This document shows, in pieces, positions 26,555-34,907 of a DNA stretch of 52,077 nt. Position 1 is the first letter of the stretch. The number at the start of each line of letters is the position of its first letter. The position numbers and the translations under genes are program-made. This DNA is from Verrucomicrobiota bacterium (GTDB lineage Bacteria > Verrucomicrobiota > Verrucomicrobiia > Limisphaerales > UBA9464): the NCBI GenBank assembly GCA_947471985.1, contig CANIZL010000044.1:1-52077 (forward strand). Reading direction: 5' to 3'. The notes under the pieces were generated by a model. That model was not told the DNA's origin, made no database searches, and saw only the letters and a list, made by a program, of their open reading frames with translations.

Positions 26555-28255
26555 TCAGTCCTTGGCCGTGATCCGGAGTTCATACCGGCGACCCTTCCAG
26601 TCAAAAAATGCCGGGTACCGTTCGTTGTCCACCACCCGCAGCAGATTGAACTGCTCGGCCAAGGTGAGTGTCGGATCCAACCGGCTGTCGGCCGCCGTGC
26701 GACGACGGTAACGACTCTCCTCCCCCAATTGCGCGCGGCCATCCGTGACACTGTCGGGGAAATGACGCACGAACTCCTCGCAAAGATCCAAGATGCGCGC
26801 CGCGAGGGGGGCCTGCAGTTCACCGATTAACTCCGTACCCCGGTATCGCACCATCGCCTGCCCATAAATCGCCCCGGCATCAATCGCTTCGACCGCTTCG
26901 AAAAGCGTCAGGGGAATCTCGTCGCGCCCCTCCAGAATTTGCCACGTTAGTGGCGACATCCCCCGGCCTTGCGGCAGCGCGCTGGCATGCACCACCAAAT
27001 TGTGCCGACTGCGGCCCAGCACGGCGGACGGCACCTTCCGCTCGCAGCTCAACAAAAAGGCCAGGTCCCCACCGGGCGGAATTTCGTCCGCCGATCCCCG
27101 GAGCCGAACCTCACCCCATTCCTTAAGGCGCTCGCACAACTGAGCCGCGTACGGGTGGAACCAGGAGTGAGGATTATCGACCACCACCGATATCCGCAAC
27201 GCCCCTCGCAGGTCGCGGCCGGATCCGCGCAAAAACGAGGCGACCCGGGAAGCGCCGCAGCCATCCACCGCCGCCCGGCCGGCTCGCGCCATGCGATCGC
27301 GCAGCTCCGGTTGGCCAGCTAATTCCTGAATGGCGCTCCGCAAGCCCGCCGCAGTGATCTCGCTGTGCCACCCAAGATCCCGCCCCGCCCCGGCCGCCAT
27401 CATGGCCCGGGCGATGGGACGTTGATTGTCCGCCAACGCCACCAGCAACGCCGGCACACCCAGGCGGCAGAGTTCCCAGCACGTACTCCCCGCCCCCACC
27501 AAGGCCAGGTCCGCCCACGCCAATTGCGCCGGCATATCCGTCACGGCCGATACCACCTCCATCGGCGTGCCCGCTGCGGCCGCCCGTTGCCGCAAGGCAT
27601 CGCCCCGGGGATTCGCCGGCCCCACCAACACGCGAACCCGAACGCCGGGCACGGGAACTTCCGTCAACGCCTGCAACACCCGGCCAGTGAGATCCACCGG
27701 ATCCGCACCGCCAAAACTCACCAGCAGGTGCGTCTCCTCGTCTGCCGCCGTGACCCGCGACGATGCGGGTCCCCGAAATTCCCGACGCAACATCGCGAGA
27801 TGCGATCCCAGGAGGAGGCGAGTACCTTCCGGGCTGCCCGCATACCAGGCGGCTTCGGCTCCGAGGTTTTGATTCAGCACGGCATCGACGTCATACGGCC
27901 CCAGCGTGCCGTCGTCGTCTAGCAGCAGAATGCGCAAACCGCCGGCGCGAAGTCGTTGACGGTACCCGGCGCCAAAATGATATCCGTCCAGCACCACCCA
28001 GATCGCTCCCATCCGCCGGGCCAAGGCACACGTGAGCTCGGCATCCTCATCGCTGCCGGCGACGGCCGCCACCGACTCCACCCCGCATTTTTCGGCCACG
28101 AGTCTGGCGTGCAACGCCTCCGGCAATTCCGCCGCGACAAACACCACATTGCCGCCCGCATCCTGCCACGCCTGCGCCAAGGCCAGGCAACGGAAGACAT
28201 GGCCGGTCCCCCGGACGGACGAGGCATCGGCCCGAATCAACAACGTGTCAGCCAT
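26555..28255 (-). CDS. PseG hydrolase fused to a sugar N-formyltransferase-like domain
   Basis: Predicted 566 residues, about twice a normal PseG. Residues 1-345 are PseG: RADASSVRGTGHVFRCLALA carries the catalytic-type histidine H19 in GTGH, and ALVGAGSTCWELCRLGVPAL (251-270) is the UDP-binding donor half. Residues about 353-566 are a second domain: ISVVVDNPHSWFHPY, then NLVVHASALPQGRG (419-432), AIDAGAIYG with D459, and the tail SRLDPTLTLAEQFNLLRVVD, ERYPAFF. That is the methionyl-tRNA formyltransferase fold with H423 and D459 kept; the position of the usual catalytic Asn, two before His, is V421. The fold suggests N-10-formyl-THF-dependent N-formylation. The second domain's predicted native start is a TTG at codon 353. 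ATG 28253-28255 is chosen. The gene lies between an SDR and pseI, so formylation should happen on the nucleotide sugar or the freed altrose. Confidence 0.88.
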   Translation of the reverse strand: MADTLLIRADASSVRGTGHVFRCLALAQAWQDAGGNVVFVAAELPEALHARLVAEKCGVESVAAVAGSDEDAELTCALARRMGAIWVVLDGYHFGAGYRQRLRAGGLRILLLDDDGTLGPYDVDAVLNQNLGAEAAWYAGSPEGTRLLLGSHLAMLRREFRGPASSRVTAADEETHLLVSFGGADPVDLTGRVLQALTEVPVPGVRVRVLVGPANPRGDALRQRAAAAGTPMEVVSAVTDMPAQLAWADLALVGAGSTCWELCRLGVPALLVALADNQRPIARAMMAAGAGRDLGWHSEITAAGLRSAIQELAGQPELRDRMARAGRAAVDGCGASRVASFLRGSGRDLRGALRISVVVDNPHSWFHPYAAQLCERLKEWGEVRLRGSADEIPPGGDLAFLLSCERKVPSAVLGRSRHNLVVHASALPQGRGMSPLTWQILEGRDEIPLTLFEAVEAIDAGAIYGQAMVRYRGTELIGELQAPLAARILDLCEEFVRHFPDSVTDGRAQLGEESRYRRRTAADSRLDPTLTLAEQFNLLRVVDNERYPAFFDWKGRRYELRITAKD

Positions 28256-28312
28256 GCCGTAGTTTTTCCAATTCCCGCCGCCCACTGCGACCCGGTGCCT
28301 TCGCGCCCGCGA

Positions 28313-29128
28313 TTACCAGGAGGTCCAACCGCCGTCCACCGGCAGGTTGGCGCCGGTGATATACGAGGCGGCGTCCGATGCCAAAAACAGCGCGGGCCCC
28401 ACCAATTCCTCCGGCTGACCGATGCGACCCAATGGATTCCGCTGACCGAGACGTTGAATGAAATCCGGCGATTGCTCCTGCACTGCGGTGGAGGGAAATG
28501 GTCCGGGACTCAGCGCATTCACACGAATTCGACGAGGCCCAAGGACCACGCCCAAATGCCGAGTCAATTGCAGCAACCCGGCCTTGGCCGCCCCGTACTC
28601 CACCGGATTGGGCGGGAAATTCTTTCCGTAGAGCGACGGATCGGGACTCACCACGCCGTACATGGACGCCATGTTGATTACCGACGCTCCCCCGGGATTA
28701 CGCGCGGCGGAAGTGGCCAGCAATCCCAGACTGTCCTCGATCAGATCATTCGCGGCCACAACTCCCACCTGATACGATCGGGCAAAATCCCGCGGTTCAA
28801 AGACCGCCATGGCATTGTTGATCAGAATGTCCAACCGGCCGAACTGCTGTTGCACCCAGGCCAGGGCGGCCAATCGGGCTGCAGAGTCAGTGACATCGAA
28901 CGCGAGAGGCAGCGCCTGCCCGCCGGCGGCAACCAATTCGTTGGCGAGCGCTTGGGCTCGGGAGCTCGAACGCGAGTTCACCAACACCACCGCCCCAGCC
29001 AGGGCAAATCCCCGCGCGAGGATTCGCCCCAAATATCCAGTGGCACCGGTGAGCAAAACCACCCGATCCCTAATATCAAACACGGAATTCATCGATATTT
29101 CAGAGGTAAAACCACACCCAGAAAACAT
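28313..29128 (-). CDS. Short-chain dehydrogenase/reductase, PtmA-like
   Basis: A 271-residue classical SDR. The NAD(P) loop is TGATGYLG near the N-terminus, NNAM at the usual NNAG site, and the catalytic set is S in INMASMYGVV, with the Y-x3-K motif as EYGAAKAG. The C-terminus DGGWTSW is standard. The ASMYGVVSPDPSLYG run resembles SDRs I remember beside nonulosonate genes (PtmA type). The role may be oxidation or epimerisation at a side-chain carbon of the sugar or its precursor; this is inference. ATG 29126-29128 has a GGGGA 8 nt upstream and directly follows the methyltransferase stop; an ATG at 29090-29092 is a shorter, also possible start that fits the family better. Confidence 0.83.
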   Translation of the reverse strand: MFSGCGFTSEISMNSVFDIRDRVVLLTGATGYLGRILARGFALAGAVVLVNSRSSSRAQALANELVAAGGQALPLAFDVTDSAARLAALAWVQQQFGRLDILINNAMAVFEPRDFARSYQVGVVAANDLIEDSLGLLATSAARNPGGASVINMASMYGVVSPDPSLYGKNFPPNPVEYGAAKAGLLQLTRHLGVVLGPRRIRVNALSPGPFPSTAVQEQSPDFIQRLGQRNPLGRIGQPEELVGPALFLASDAASYITGANLPVDGGWTSW

Positions 29129-29821
29129 TCATCCATTCCCCATCGGCCCGCGACTCCACGGGTTGACGGGCCACGCTTCCGGCCCATTTTTGGTCAACCA
29201 GGTCACCGCAATTCGATCGTCCGGATTCAGCCCCGGACCTCCACCGTGCCCGCACATCCGCTTTTCTCTGAGTTGATATTGCGGATGTCCGAGAAAGAGC
29301 CGGCCAAAATCCATTTTATAGGAATACAATCCCGGCTTGTGGGCATAGGGATTGCGATAGGGAAACGGCGGATCAAAATCCAGCACACAGAGCTGCCCGG
29401 AGCAGGCCAGGACCCGATCCGCCTCGGCGACGATGCGGAAATAATCCGACGGATCGCAGAGGTAGAGACAGAAGCCAAAAATGACGAGATCAAAACTCGC
29501 ATCCGGAAAAGGGAGTTGATCCGCCGTGCCCACCTGCAAATCCAGTTCGGGATAGGCCCGACGCCCGGCGGCCACCGCCCCGGCACCCGGATCAATCCCT
29601 TGCAATTTTACGGCACCCAACGCCCGCACCCGATCCAGACGCCAGCCATTGGCACAACCGATCTCCAGGACGCGCGCCGGAAACGGACTCCACGTGGACA
29701 GGAGCGCGAGCAGTGGGTCGGTCGCAGCCAATTGCCCGTCCGGGATCAGGGACTGCTGATTACGCTGAAAGAAGGCATCGCCCTCGGTCCGCAAAAACTC
29801 GCTTTTCTGAGATGGCTTCAC
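29129..29821 (-). CDS. Class I SAM-dependent methyltransferase, second copy-type in operon
   Basis: A 230-residue protein, not closely alike to the other methyltransferase. Motif I is VLEIGCANGWRLDRVRA (about 51-67), then IDPGAGAVAAGRRAYPELDL and the acidic post-motif LPFPDASFDLVIFGFCLYLC. The tail has YRNPYAHKPGLYSYKMDFGRLF, reminiscent of methyltransferases that follow nonulosonate or sugar-amine genes. The start is GTG 29819-29821, with only 25 bp to the preceding stop. Acceptor unknown; O- or N-methylation of the special sugar is the most economical guess. Confidence 0.8.
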   Translation of the reverse strand: MKPSQKSEFLRTEGDAFFQRNQQSLIPDGQLAATDPLLALLSTWSPFPARVLEIGCANGWRLDRVRALGAVKLQGIDPGAGAVAAGRRAYPELDLQVGTADQLPFPDASFDLVIFGFCLYLCDPSDYFRIVAEADRVLACSGQLCVLDFDPPFPYRNPYAHKPGLYSYKMDFGRLFLGHPQYQLREKRMCGHGGGPGLNPDDRIAVTWLTKNGPEAWPVNPWSRGPMGNG

Positions 29822-29846
29822 GGTGGTTAAGCGATTGCGTAAACGT

Positions 29847-31925
29847 TTAGCGACGGACCTGGAAAACGGCCTGAATCATCGGTCCCTCGAGAAACCGCTG
29901 CGGATTTGGATCCGCCAGCCAGCCCGCCAACGTCTTAAAAACTGCCGCGTAGGCCTCGAGGGTTTTCTCCACCGCCGCCGCATCGTGCGCCGCCGTGAGA
30001 TTGTGGGTGACCAGCTGCAGGATGCCGCGTTTCACGACTTCCTGTTGCCAAAGGCTTCGCTCCAGGAGGCTGTCCTGTCCGGCCGCATTGCGGAACTTGA
30101 GCAGCGACCACACCGGGAAGCCCACACATTCCAGCCGGGGATACAAACCCGCCTGCTGCGACAGCGCATTGAAGCCGTCCTGCAATCGACGCCCATTCCC
30201 GTTCATCTGCACGTACGCGTCCGTGGTCTCCATGATTTCCAGCACCTTGAGACAGGCGGCAAACGAGGCCACCTCGCCACCGAAGGTGAAGCTGAAAAAC
30301 ACCTCGTCGAAAATGTCCATCAGATCGGCGCGTCCCACCACGCAGGCGATCGGAAACCCGTTGCCCATGGCCTTGCCGAAACACGCCAGATCGGGAACCA
30401 CACCCAATAATTTCTGCGCGCCCCCCAGACCCAGGTGAAAGCCGGTGCAGATTTCATCGAAGATCAGCAACGCCCCGTGGCGCTGAGCCAGCTCCTTGAC
30501 GCCCGCCAAATATCCCGGCGCCGGCGAACTAAAATTCACCGGTTCCAGAATCACCGCCGCAAATTCCCCCGGATGCTCACTCAGCAATCGATCCAATGCG
30601 CCGAGATCATTATAGGGAAACGGATGCGTGAGCCGGCGCACCGCCTCCGGTACTCCGCGACTGCGGGTGGTGCTGCCGATGAACCAATCCTGCCACCCAT
30701 GGTAACCACAGCAGGCAACCCGATCCCGCCCGGTAAGCGCGCGCGCCGCGCGAATCGCCCCCGCCGTGGCGTCCGAACCGTTCTTGCCAAAACGCACCTT
30801 TTCAGCACACGGAATCAAGGCCACCAACCGTTCCGCCAACTCCACTTCCAAAGGATGCGGCAGGGAAAAACTGTGACCTTGCCCAAGCTGAGCCACCGCC
30901 GCGGCGTTTACCTCCGGATGGGCGTATCCAAGAATGTTCGGCAACAGGCCCTGCACATAATCCACATACTCGTTGCCATCCACGTCCCACACCCGGCAAC
31001 CCTGCCCGCGCTGCAGGAATACCGGGGAGACTCCCTGCACATATTGGGAGACGCTCTTGCTGAAGGTCTGCGCGGCCCCCGGGATCACCCGACGGGAACG
31101 CGCGAGCCAAGTCTGTGAATTCGCGACCGACCGCGGCGGTGCCGAGCCCGCAACCGCCTGTTGATACAAGGATCGATAATACCCTTCGTTCATGATTGCC
31201 TTCCCCTGGAGTCCATTTATATCCGGATTTTCCTGCAGCAGGCGCACAATGTCCTGCCAACCGAAATCGGACCGCTCACCCAGCCGGTGGTAAATTGCCC
31301 GCGCAAATTCCAAATCCGACGGCTCATCCACGGTCCACCGCTGCAGCGCCAGTTCCGGCCCCAGCCCGCATTCCACATTCGCGCGCCGAAACCCCTCGGA
31401 ATGGCGCAGATACGGGGTCACATGCTCCCGTTCGGACGGCTTGGTGGCCGATTGCCAAGCCGTCGTCAGCGCGGCCAGCGTGAAAACTTCGACATCCAAT
31501 CCATCAGGAAACGTGGCCGGCGCGATATTCGACGCGTAATCCGCACCGTCGCGCTCCCGCGCCGCGATCACCTGATCCATCACTCCGGGATCGATGAACG
31601 GGCAATCCGCGGTAATGCGCACGATGCTATCCGCGCCAACCGTCCGTGCCGCCTGATAAAACCGATCCAGAACGTCCAGCTCACTGCCACGAACACACCG
31701 GATCCCGCGGAGGCGGCAGAAGGCCTCAATGGCGTCGTCGGCCGGGGCCACCGAGGTGGCGACACAAATCTCCGAAACGCGCGATGCTCGCGCCACCCGC
31801 TCCGCCACCCAGCCCAACATCGGCTGCCGACCAATGGCCGCCAACACCTTGCCGGCCAGCCGGGTCGAACCCATGCGGGCCTGAATCACCACCAGAGTTC
31901 GTGGGGTGCCGGTCGTATCACTCAT
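29847..31925 (-). CDS. SpsF-like cytidylyltransferase fused to class III aminotransferase (GSA-aminomutase-like)
   Basis: About 692 residues with two full enzymes. Residues 10-240 are an SpsF-type nucleotidyltransferase: IQARMGSTRLAGKVL (14-28), RGSELDVLDRF, RITADCPFIDP (103-113), FPDGLDVEVF and RWTVDEPSDLEFAR, all motifs intact. Residues about 250-692 are a class III PLP aminotransferase close to glutamate-1-semialdehyde aminomutase: KNGSDATAGAIRAAR, IFDEICTGFHLG (D490) and the PLP lysine K518 in CFGKAMGNGFP. Both sites look functional. ATG 31923-31925 is used; an internal ATG at residue 245 has its own strong SD site (separate entry). It is placed after pseC and a second SpsF fusion, so it may form a CMP-activated nonulosonate or related sugar and transaminate a keto/aldehyde intermediate. 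Confidence 0.85.
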   Translation of the reverse strand: MSDTTGTPRTLVVIQARMGSTRLAGKVLAAIGRQPMLGWVAERVARASRVSEICVATSVAPADDAIEAFCRLRGIRCVRGSELDVLDRFYQAARTVGADSIVRITADCPFIDPGVMDQVIAARERDGADYASNIAPATFPDGLDVEVFTLAALTTAWQSATKPSEREHVTPYLRHSEGFRRANVECGLGPELALQRWTVDEPSDLEFARAIYHRLGERSDFGWQDIVRLLQENPDINGLQGKAIMNEGYYRSLYQQAVAGSAPPRSVANSQTWLARSRRVIPGAAQTFSKSVSQYVQGVSPVFLQRGQGCRVWDVDGNEYVDYVQGLLPNILGYAHPEVNAAAVAQLGQGHSFSLPHPLEVELAERLVALIPCAEKVRFGKNGSDATAGAIRAARALTGRDRVACCGYHGWQDWFIGSTTRSRGVPEAVRRLTHPFPYNDLGALDRLLSEHPGEFAAVILEPVNFSSPAPGYLAGVKELAQRHGALLIFDEICTGFHLGLGGAQKLLGVVPDLACFGKAMGNGFPIACVVGRADLMDIFDEVFFSFTFGGEVASFAACLKVLEIMETTDAYVQMNGNGRRLQDGFNALSQQAGLYPRLECVGFPVWSLLKFRNAAGQDSLLERSLWQQEVVKRGILQLVTHNLTAAHDAAAVEKTLEAYAAVFKTLAGWLADPNPQRFLEGPMIQAVFQVRR
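31191..31207 (-). promoter_or_regulatory. Internal ribosome-binding site and ATG at the cytidylyltransferase/aminotransferase junction
   Basis: On the minus strand AGGGGAAGG (31207-31199) precedes an in-frame ATG (31193-31191) with a 5-nt spacer. This is codon 245 of the fusion, exactly where the aminotransferase domain begins (MNEGYYRSLYQQAV). It resembles a leftover start of a once separate gene, and could still give a free aminotransferase besides the full fusion. Confidence 0.6.
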
Positions 31926-32024
31926 GGAAGGGTACAGGAAAGGTCCATCGAGGCCCGCGCAAGCAGGTCTTGAGTGGGCGGACGGAGAGCCCAGCGATCC
32001 CACTTAAACGCGCCGCCACCCACT

Positions 32025-33659
32025 TCATTGGCCTGACCGCGCAGGCCAGAGCGCCGGGTTCAACAAGCCTTCCGGCAGGCCCGCAAATTCGGCCGCTAAC
32101 TCGGCACCTACCGCCTTCGGAAGCGACGCGCGTCGGAAATGGCCAATGATTTCTAGCAGTTGCAGCGACGAATCCACCCCCACCACCACCCCGTGAATCC
32201 ACGGCTGCGAGCGAACATAGGCCAGACACAAATCCATGCGATCCTGTCGCCCCAATCGACTCACCCCATCGTCCAACCGGGCCAGCAGATCCGCCGGATC
32301 CACGCCGGGAATGCTCGGCCAGAACTCTGCGGAATTGAGCAACAAGCCCTGCAAAAACACCGATCGAACGTGAATCGCCACGTCCGGGCGTTGTCGGGCG
32401 AGTTCATCAATCCCGGCGGAACGCCAGCGGTGATCCAATAGATTGAAGGGAAATTGCAGGTGTTGAATCGCCGCATCAGCCAAGGCTGCGGCCGCCTCGG
32501 CGGGCGTCGAAACAGAGGCGCCGAGGCGCTCAATCACCCCGGCCGTTTGCAATTCCACCAGACGTTCCCAGACCGCGCCCTGCCAATCGTTCCGATGACT
32601 CCAGCGATGCAGCAGCACGACCGGCAGAACGTTTCGGCGCAATTCCCGGCAGGAACGAAACACACTCGCCTCCACGGCGATACGCACCGCGTCACGTCGG
32701 TCCTCCGGTTTAAGCTCCGCCAATGGGTCCAGTTTGGTGATCAACCGCGGCGAGCTTCCCAATCCCACCACGGCCGCACCCAGCAATTCCTCCGCCTCGC
32801 CGTAAGCGCGCGCCGTATCAAATTCACGCACGCCGTGGGTCACCGCGCCGCGCACCAGCTGGAGGGCCGATGTACGCGGAAGTTGTCCCGTGCGATTGGT
32901 GCGCCCGTAATGGGGCAGGCCCAGTTGAGCGCTGCCCAGGACCAAGGTCGGCTCGCCACATGCCGATCGCAGCTGGGGCTCCGGATAGTTCCGCTCCAAG
33001 CGCTGCAATAGTTCAGCCCAGGAAACCCGCACCGGATCCTCAACGCCAGCCAGGATCGCCACCGCGCGTTGATAATCGTCGTAACTGTCCACCGTGCAGC
33101 GCAGGTGACTAAAATCCCCCACCAATTCCCCGGGGCGAAACGGCGTCGTGCCGCGTCGCAGTGAAACGGTCACATGCTCCCGGTCGGCGGCGTCAGCCCC
33201 GGCCGCAGCGATTCGACGCAAGGCCCCCAGGCGAAACACTTCGGCACTCAATCCATAGGGCAGGCCGTCGGCCGGCGAATGCGTGCCCAGATAGTCCCCG
33301 CCCTGTTGCTGAAATCGGGCGCATAATTCCTCCACGAAACGGCCGTCGGGAAAAACATTATCCGCCGTCAATCGCACGATCTGCGTCGCATCATCGCACT
33401 CATCGGTGGCTCCCAGAAAACGTTCCAGCACGTTCTCCAACGAGCCCCGTACGCAACGGATCCCCGCCTGTTCCACCGTTGCGGCCAGGCACTGATCCTC
33501 GGCGGTATCAGAGGTGGCCACCACGACCGACAATCCCGTATTGGCCGCCCGCCGCGCCGCCAATACCACCAGCGGCAGTCCTCCCACTGGGAGCAGAACT
33601 TTGGCCGGCAGCCGCGTGCTTCCCGTGCGGGCCTGCAAGATAACTCGCGTCGTGGTCAC
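32025..33659 (-). CDS. SpsF-like nucleotidyltransferase fused to an aldo/keto reductase
   Basis: About 544 residues. Residues 1-225 resemble SpsF, but several signature positions are altered: QARTGSTRLPAKVL (M to T, G to A), RGSLENVLERF (D to N), RLTADNVFPDG where the intact copy has ADCPFIDP, and GLSAEVF for GLDVEVF. Residues about 236-544 are an aldo/keto reductase with the tetrad D281 and Y286 (FDTARAYGEAE), K309 (LITKLD) and H351 (VLLHRW), so the reductase looks active. The start GTG 33657-33659 has AGGAAG 7 nt upstream; ATG 33702-33704 is also in frame. The reductase acts on carbonyls with NAD(P)H, and here could reduce a keto sugar in the pathway. Whether the first domain still transfers nucleotides is uncertain. 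Confidence 0.83.
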   Translation of the reverse strand: MTTTRVILQARTGSTRLPAKVLLPVGGLPLVVLAARRAANTGLSVVVATSDTAEDQCLAATVEQAGIRCVRGSLENVLERFLGATDECDDATQIVRLTADNVFPDGRFVEELCARFQQQGGDYLGTHSPADGLPYGLSAEVFRLGALRRIAAAGADAADREHVTVSLRRGTTPFRPGELVGDFSHLRCTVDSYDDYQRAVAILAGVEDPVRVSWAELLQRLERNYPEPQLRSACGEPTLVLGSAQLGLPHYGRTNRTGQLPRTSALQLVRGAVTHGVREFDTARAYGEAEELLGAAVVGLGSSPRLITKLDPLAELKPEDRRDAVRIAVEASVFRSCRELRRNVLPVVLLHRWSHRNDWQGAVWERLVELQTAGVIERLGASVSTPAEAAAALADAAIQHLQFPFNLLDHRWRSAGIDELARQRPDVAIHVRSVFLQGLLLNSAEFWPSIPGVDPADLLARLDDGVSRLGRQDRMDLCLAYVRSQPWIHGVVVGVDSSLQLLEIIGHFRRASLPKAVGAELAAEFAGLPEGLLNPALWPARSGQ

Positions 33660-33718
33660 AGTATGCTTCCTGCGATCAATGAAACCGGTCCTGTGGCGCC
33701 GCATCGCCCCCCGGCGAT

Positions 33719-34873
33719 TCAGCTCAGGATTCCGCTCAGAACCGCCACCACCTGATCCTGCTGCGCGTCCGTGAGGTCCGCATACAAGGGCAGACTGATG
33801 GCCTCCTGATAATAGGCTTCCGCCACCGGGAAATCGCCCGATTGAAATCCCCGATCCCGGTAATACGGCTGCAAATGCACCGGGATGTAGTGCAACTGCA
33901 CCCCGATCCCCTGCGCGCGCAATTCCTCGAACACCTGTCGATGTGTCCGGCGGATGCGCCCCAGTTGCAGGCGGATGACATACAAGTGGAACGCCGATTC
34001 GGTATCGGGGTGCTGCCAGGGAAGTTCCACGGGCAGCGGCGCCAGCAACCGACCATACCGCTCCGCCAACTGCCGACGCCGTTGGACAAACGTGCCCAGA
34101 CGCTCCAGCTGGCTCGCTCCCAAGGCCGCCTGCAGGTCGGTGAGACGATAATTCCAGCCGAGTTCCTGCTGCTGATAATACCAGGGCCCGTGCGTGGGCT
34201 CGGTCATGGCTGCGGGATCGCGCACCATGCCATGACTACGGAGACGCGCCACCCGGGCAGCAAGTTCTGGATTTCGCGTGAGGATCGCCCCGCCTTCACC
34301 GGTGGTGATGATCTTGACCGGATGAAAACTGAAGATCGTGAAATCCGAGTGTTCCCCGCAGCCTACCGGCTGTCCCTGATAGCGGGCCCCCACGGCGTGC
34401 GAGGCATCCTCGATCACCCGAAATCCATACTCCCGCGCCAATCGCGCCAAGCCGACCAGATCGGGGGCCTGCCCGGCAAAATGCACCGGCACCACCACTT
34501 TGGGCCGACGAGCCGCCGGCGTCGCCGCGAGCTTCTTCGCCAGCGCCGTCACGTCGAGATTGTACGTGCGGGGATCGATATCGACGAAGTCGACCTCCGC
34601 CCCGCAATACCGCCCGCAGTTGGCCGAGGCGAGGAAGGTATTGGGCGAGGTCCAGAGCGCGTCCCCCGGTCCCAATCCCAGCGCGAGACACGCGAGGTGC
34701 AGCCCGGCGGTGGCGTTCGCCACGGCCACGGCATGTGGCGCATCGCACGCCTGGGCCAGCGCCCGCTCGAACCGCTCGACGGCCGGTCCCTGGGTCAGGA
34801 AATCCGACCGCAATACCGCCACCACCGCTGAAATGTCGGCCTCGGAAATCGATTGGCGTCCGTAGGGTATCAT
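33719..34873 (-). CDS. pseC: UDP-4-amino-4,6-dideoxy-N-acetyl-beta-L-altrosamine transaminase
   Basis: A 384-residue DegT/DnrJ-type PLP aminotransferase. It opens IPYGRQSISEADI; LTQGPAVERFE is the substrate-entry segment. NATAGLHLA, EDASHAVGARY (155-165) and the PLP lysine K187 in SFHPVKIITTGEGGA follow in order, and the C-terminal LHYIPVHLQPYY binds the UDP-sugar in this subfamily. It matches PseC, which converts UDP-4-keto-6-deoxy-L-AltNAc to the 4-amino sugar using glutamate. ATG 34871-34873 is taken (a TTG three codons earlier is possible). Direct upstream neighbour is pseB, 34 bp away, giving the expected PseB-PseC order. Confidence 0.93.
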   Translation of the reverse strand: MIPYGRQSISEADISAVVAVLRSDFLTQGPAVERFERALAQACDAPHAVAVANATAGLHLACLALGLGPGDALWTSPNTFLASANCGRYCGAEVDFVDIDPRTYNLDVTALAKKLAATPAARRPKVVVPVHFAGQAPDLVGLARLAREYGFRVIEDASHAVGARYQGQPVGCGEHSDFTIFSFHPVKIITTGEGGAILTRNPELAARVARLRSHGMVRDPAAMTEPTHGPWYYQQQELGWNYRLTDLQAALGASQLERLGTFVQRRRQLAERYGRLLAPLPVELPWQHPDTESAFHLYVIRLQLGRIRRTHRQVFEELRAQGIGVQLHYIPVHLQPYYRDRGFQSGDFPVAEAYYQEAISLPLYADLTDAQQDQVVAVLSGILS

Positions 34874-34907
34874 GGGAAACAAAGTCCGGCGGGCGACTTC
34901 CTCCGGC

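Noticed and set aside
27956-29830. Plus-strand open frame of more than 600 codons across pseG and the SDR
   Set aside because: It runs antisense to two clear genes and shows no motifs or plausible start; high GC makes stops rare in that frame.
29840-29849. Perfect palindrome TAAACGTTTA at the end of the aminotransferase fusion
   Set aside because: It is only 10 bp, overlaps a stop codon, and occurs inside a gene junction with no promoter signs.
32003-32024. Upstream GTG start for the cytidylyltransferase-aminotransferase fusion
   Set aside because: It would add a proline/serine-rich tail unlike SpsF proteins; the ATG at 31923-31925 lies directly before the conserved IQARMGS region.
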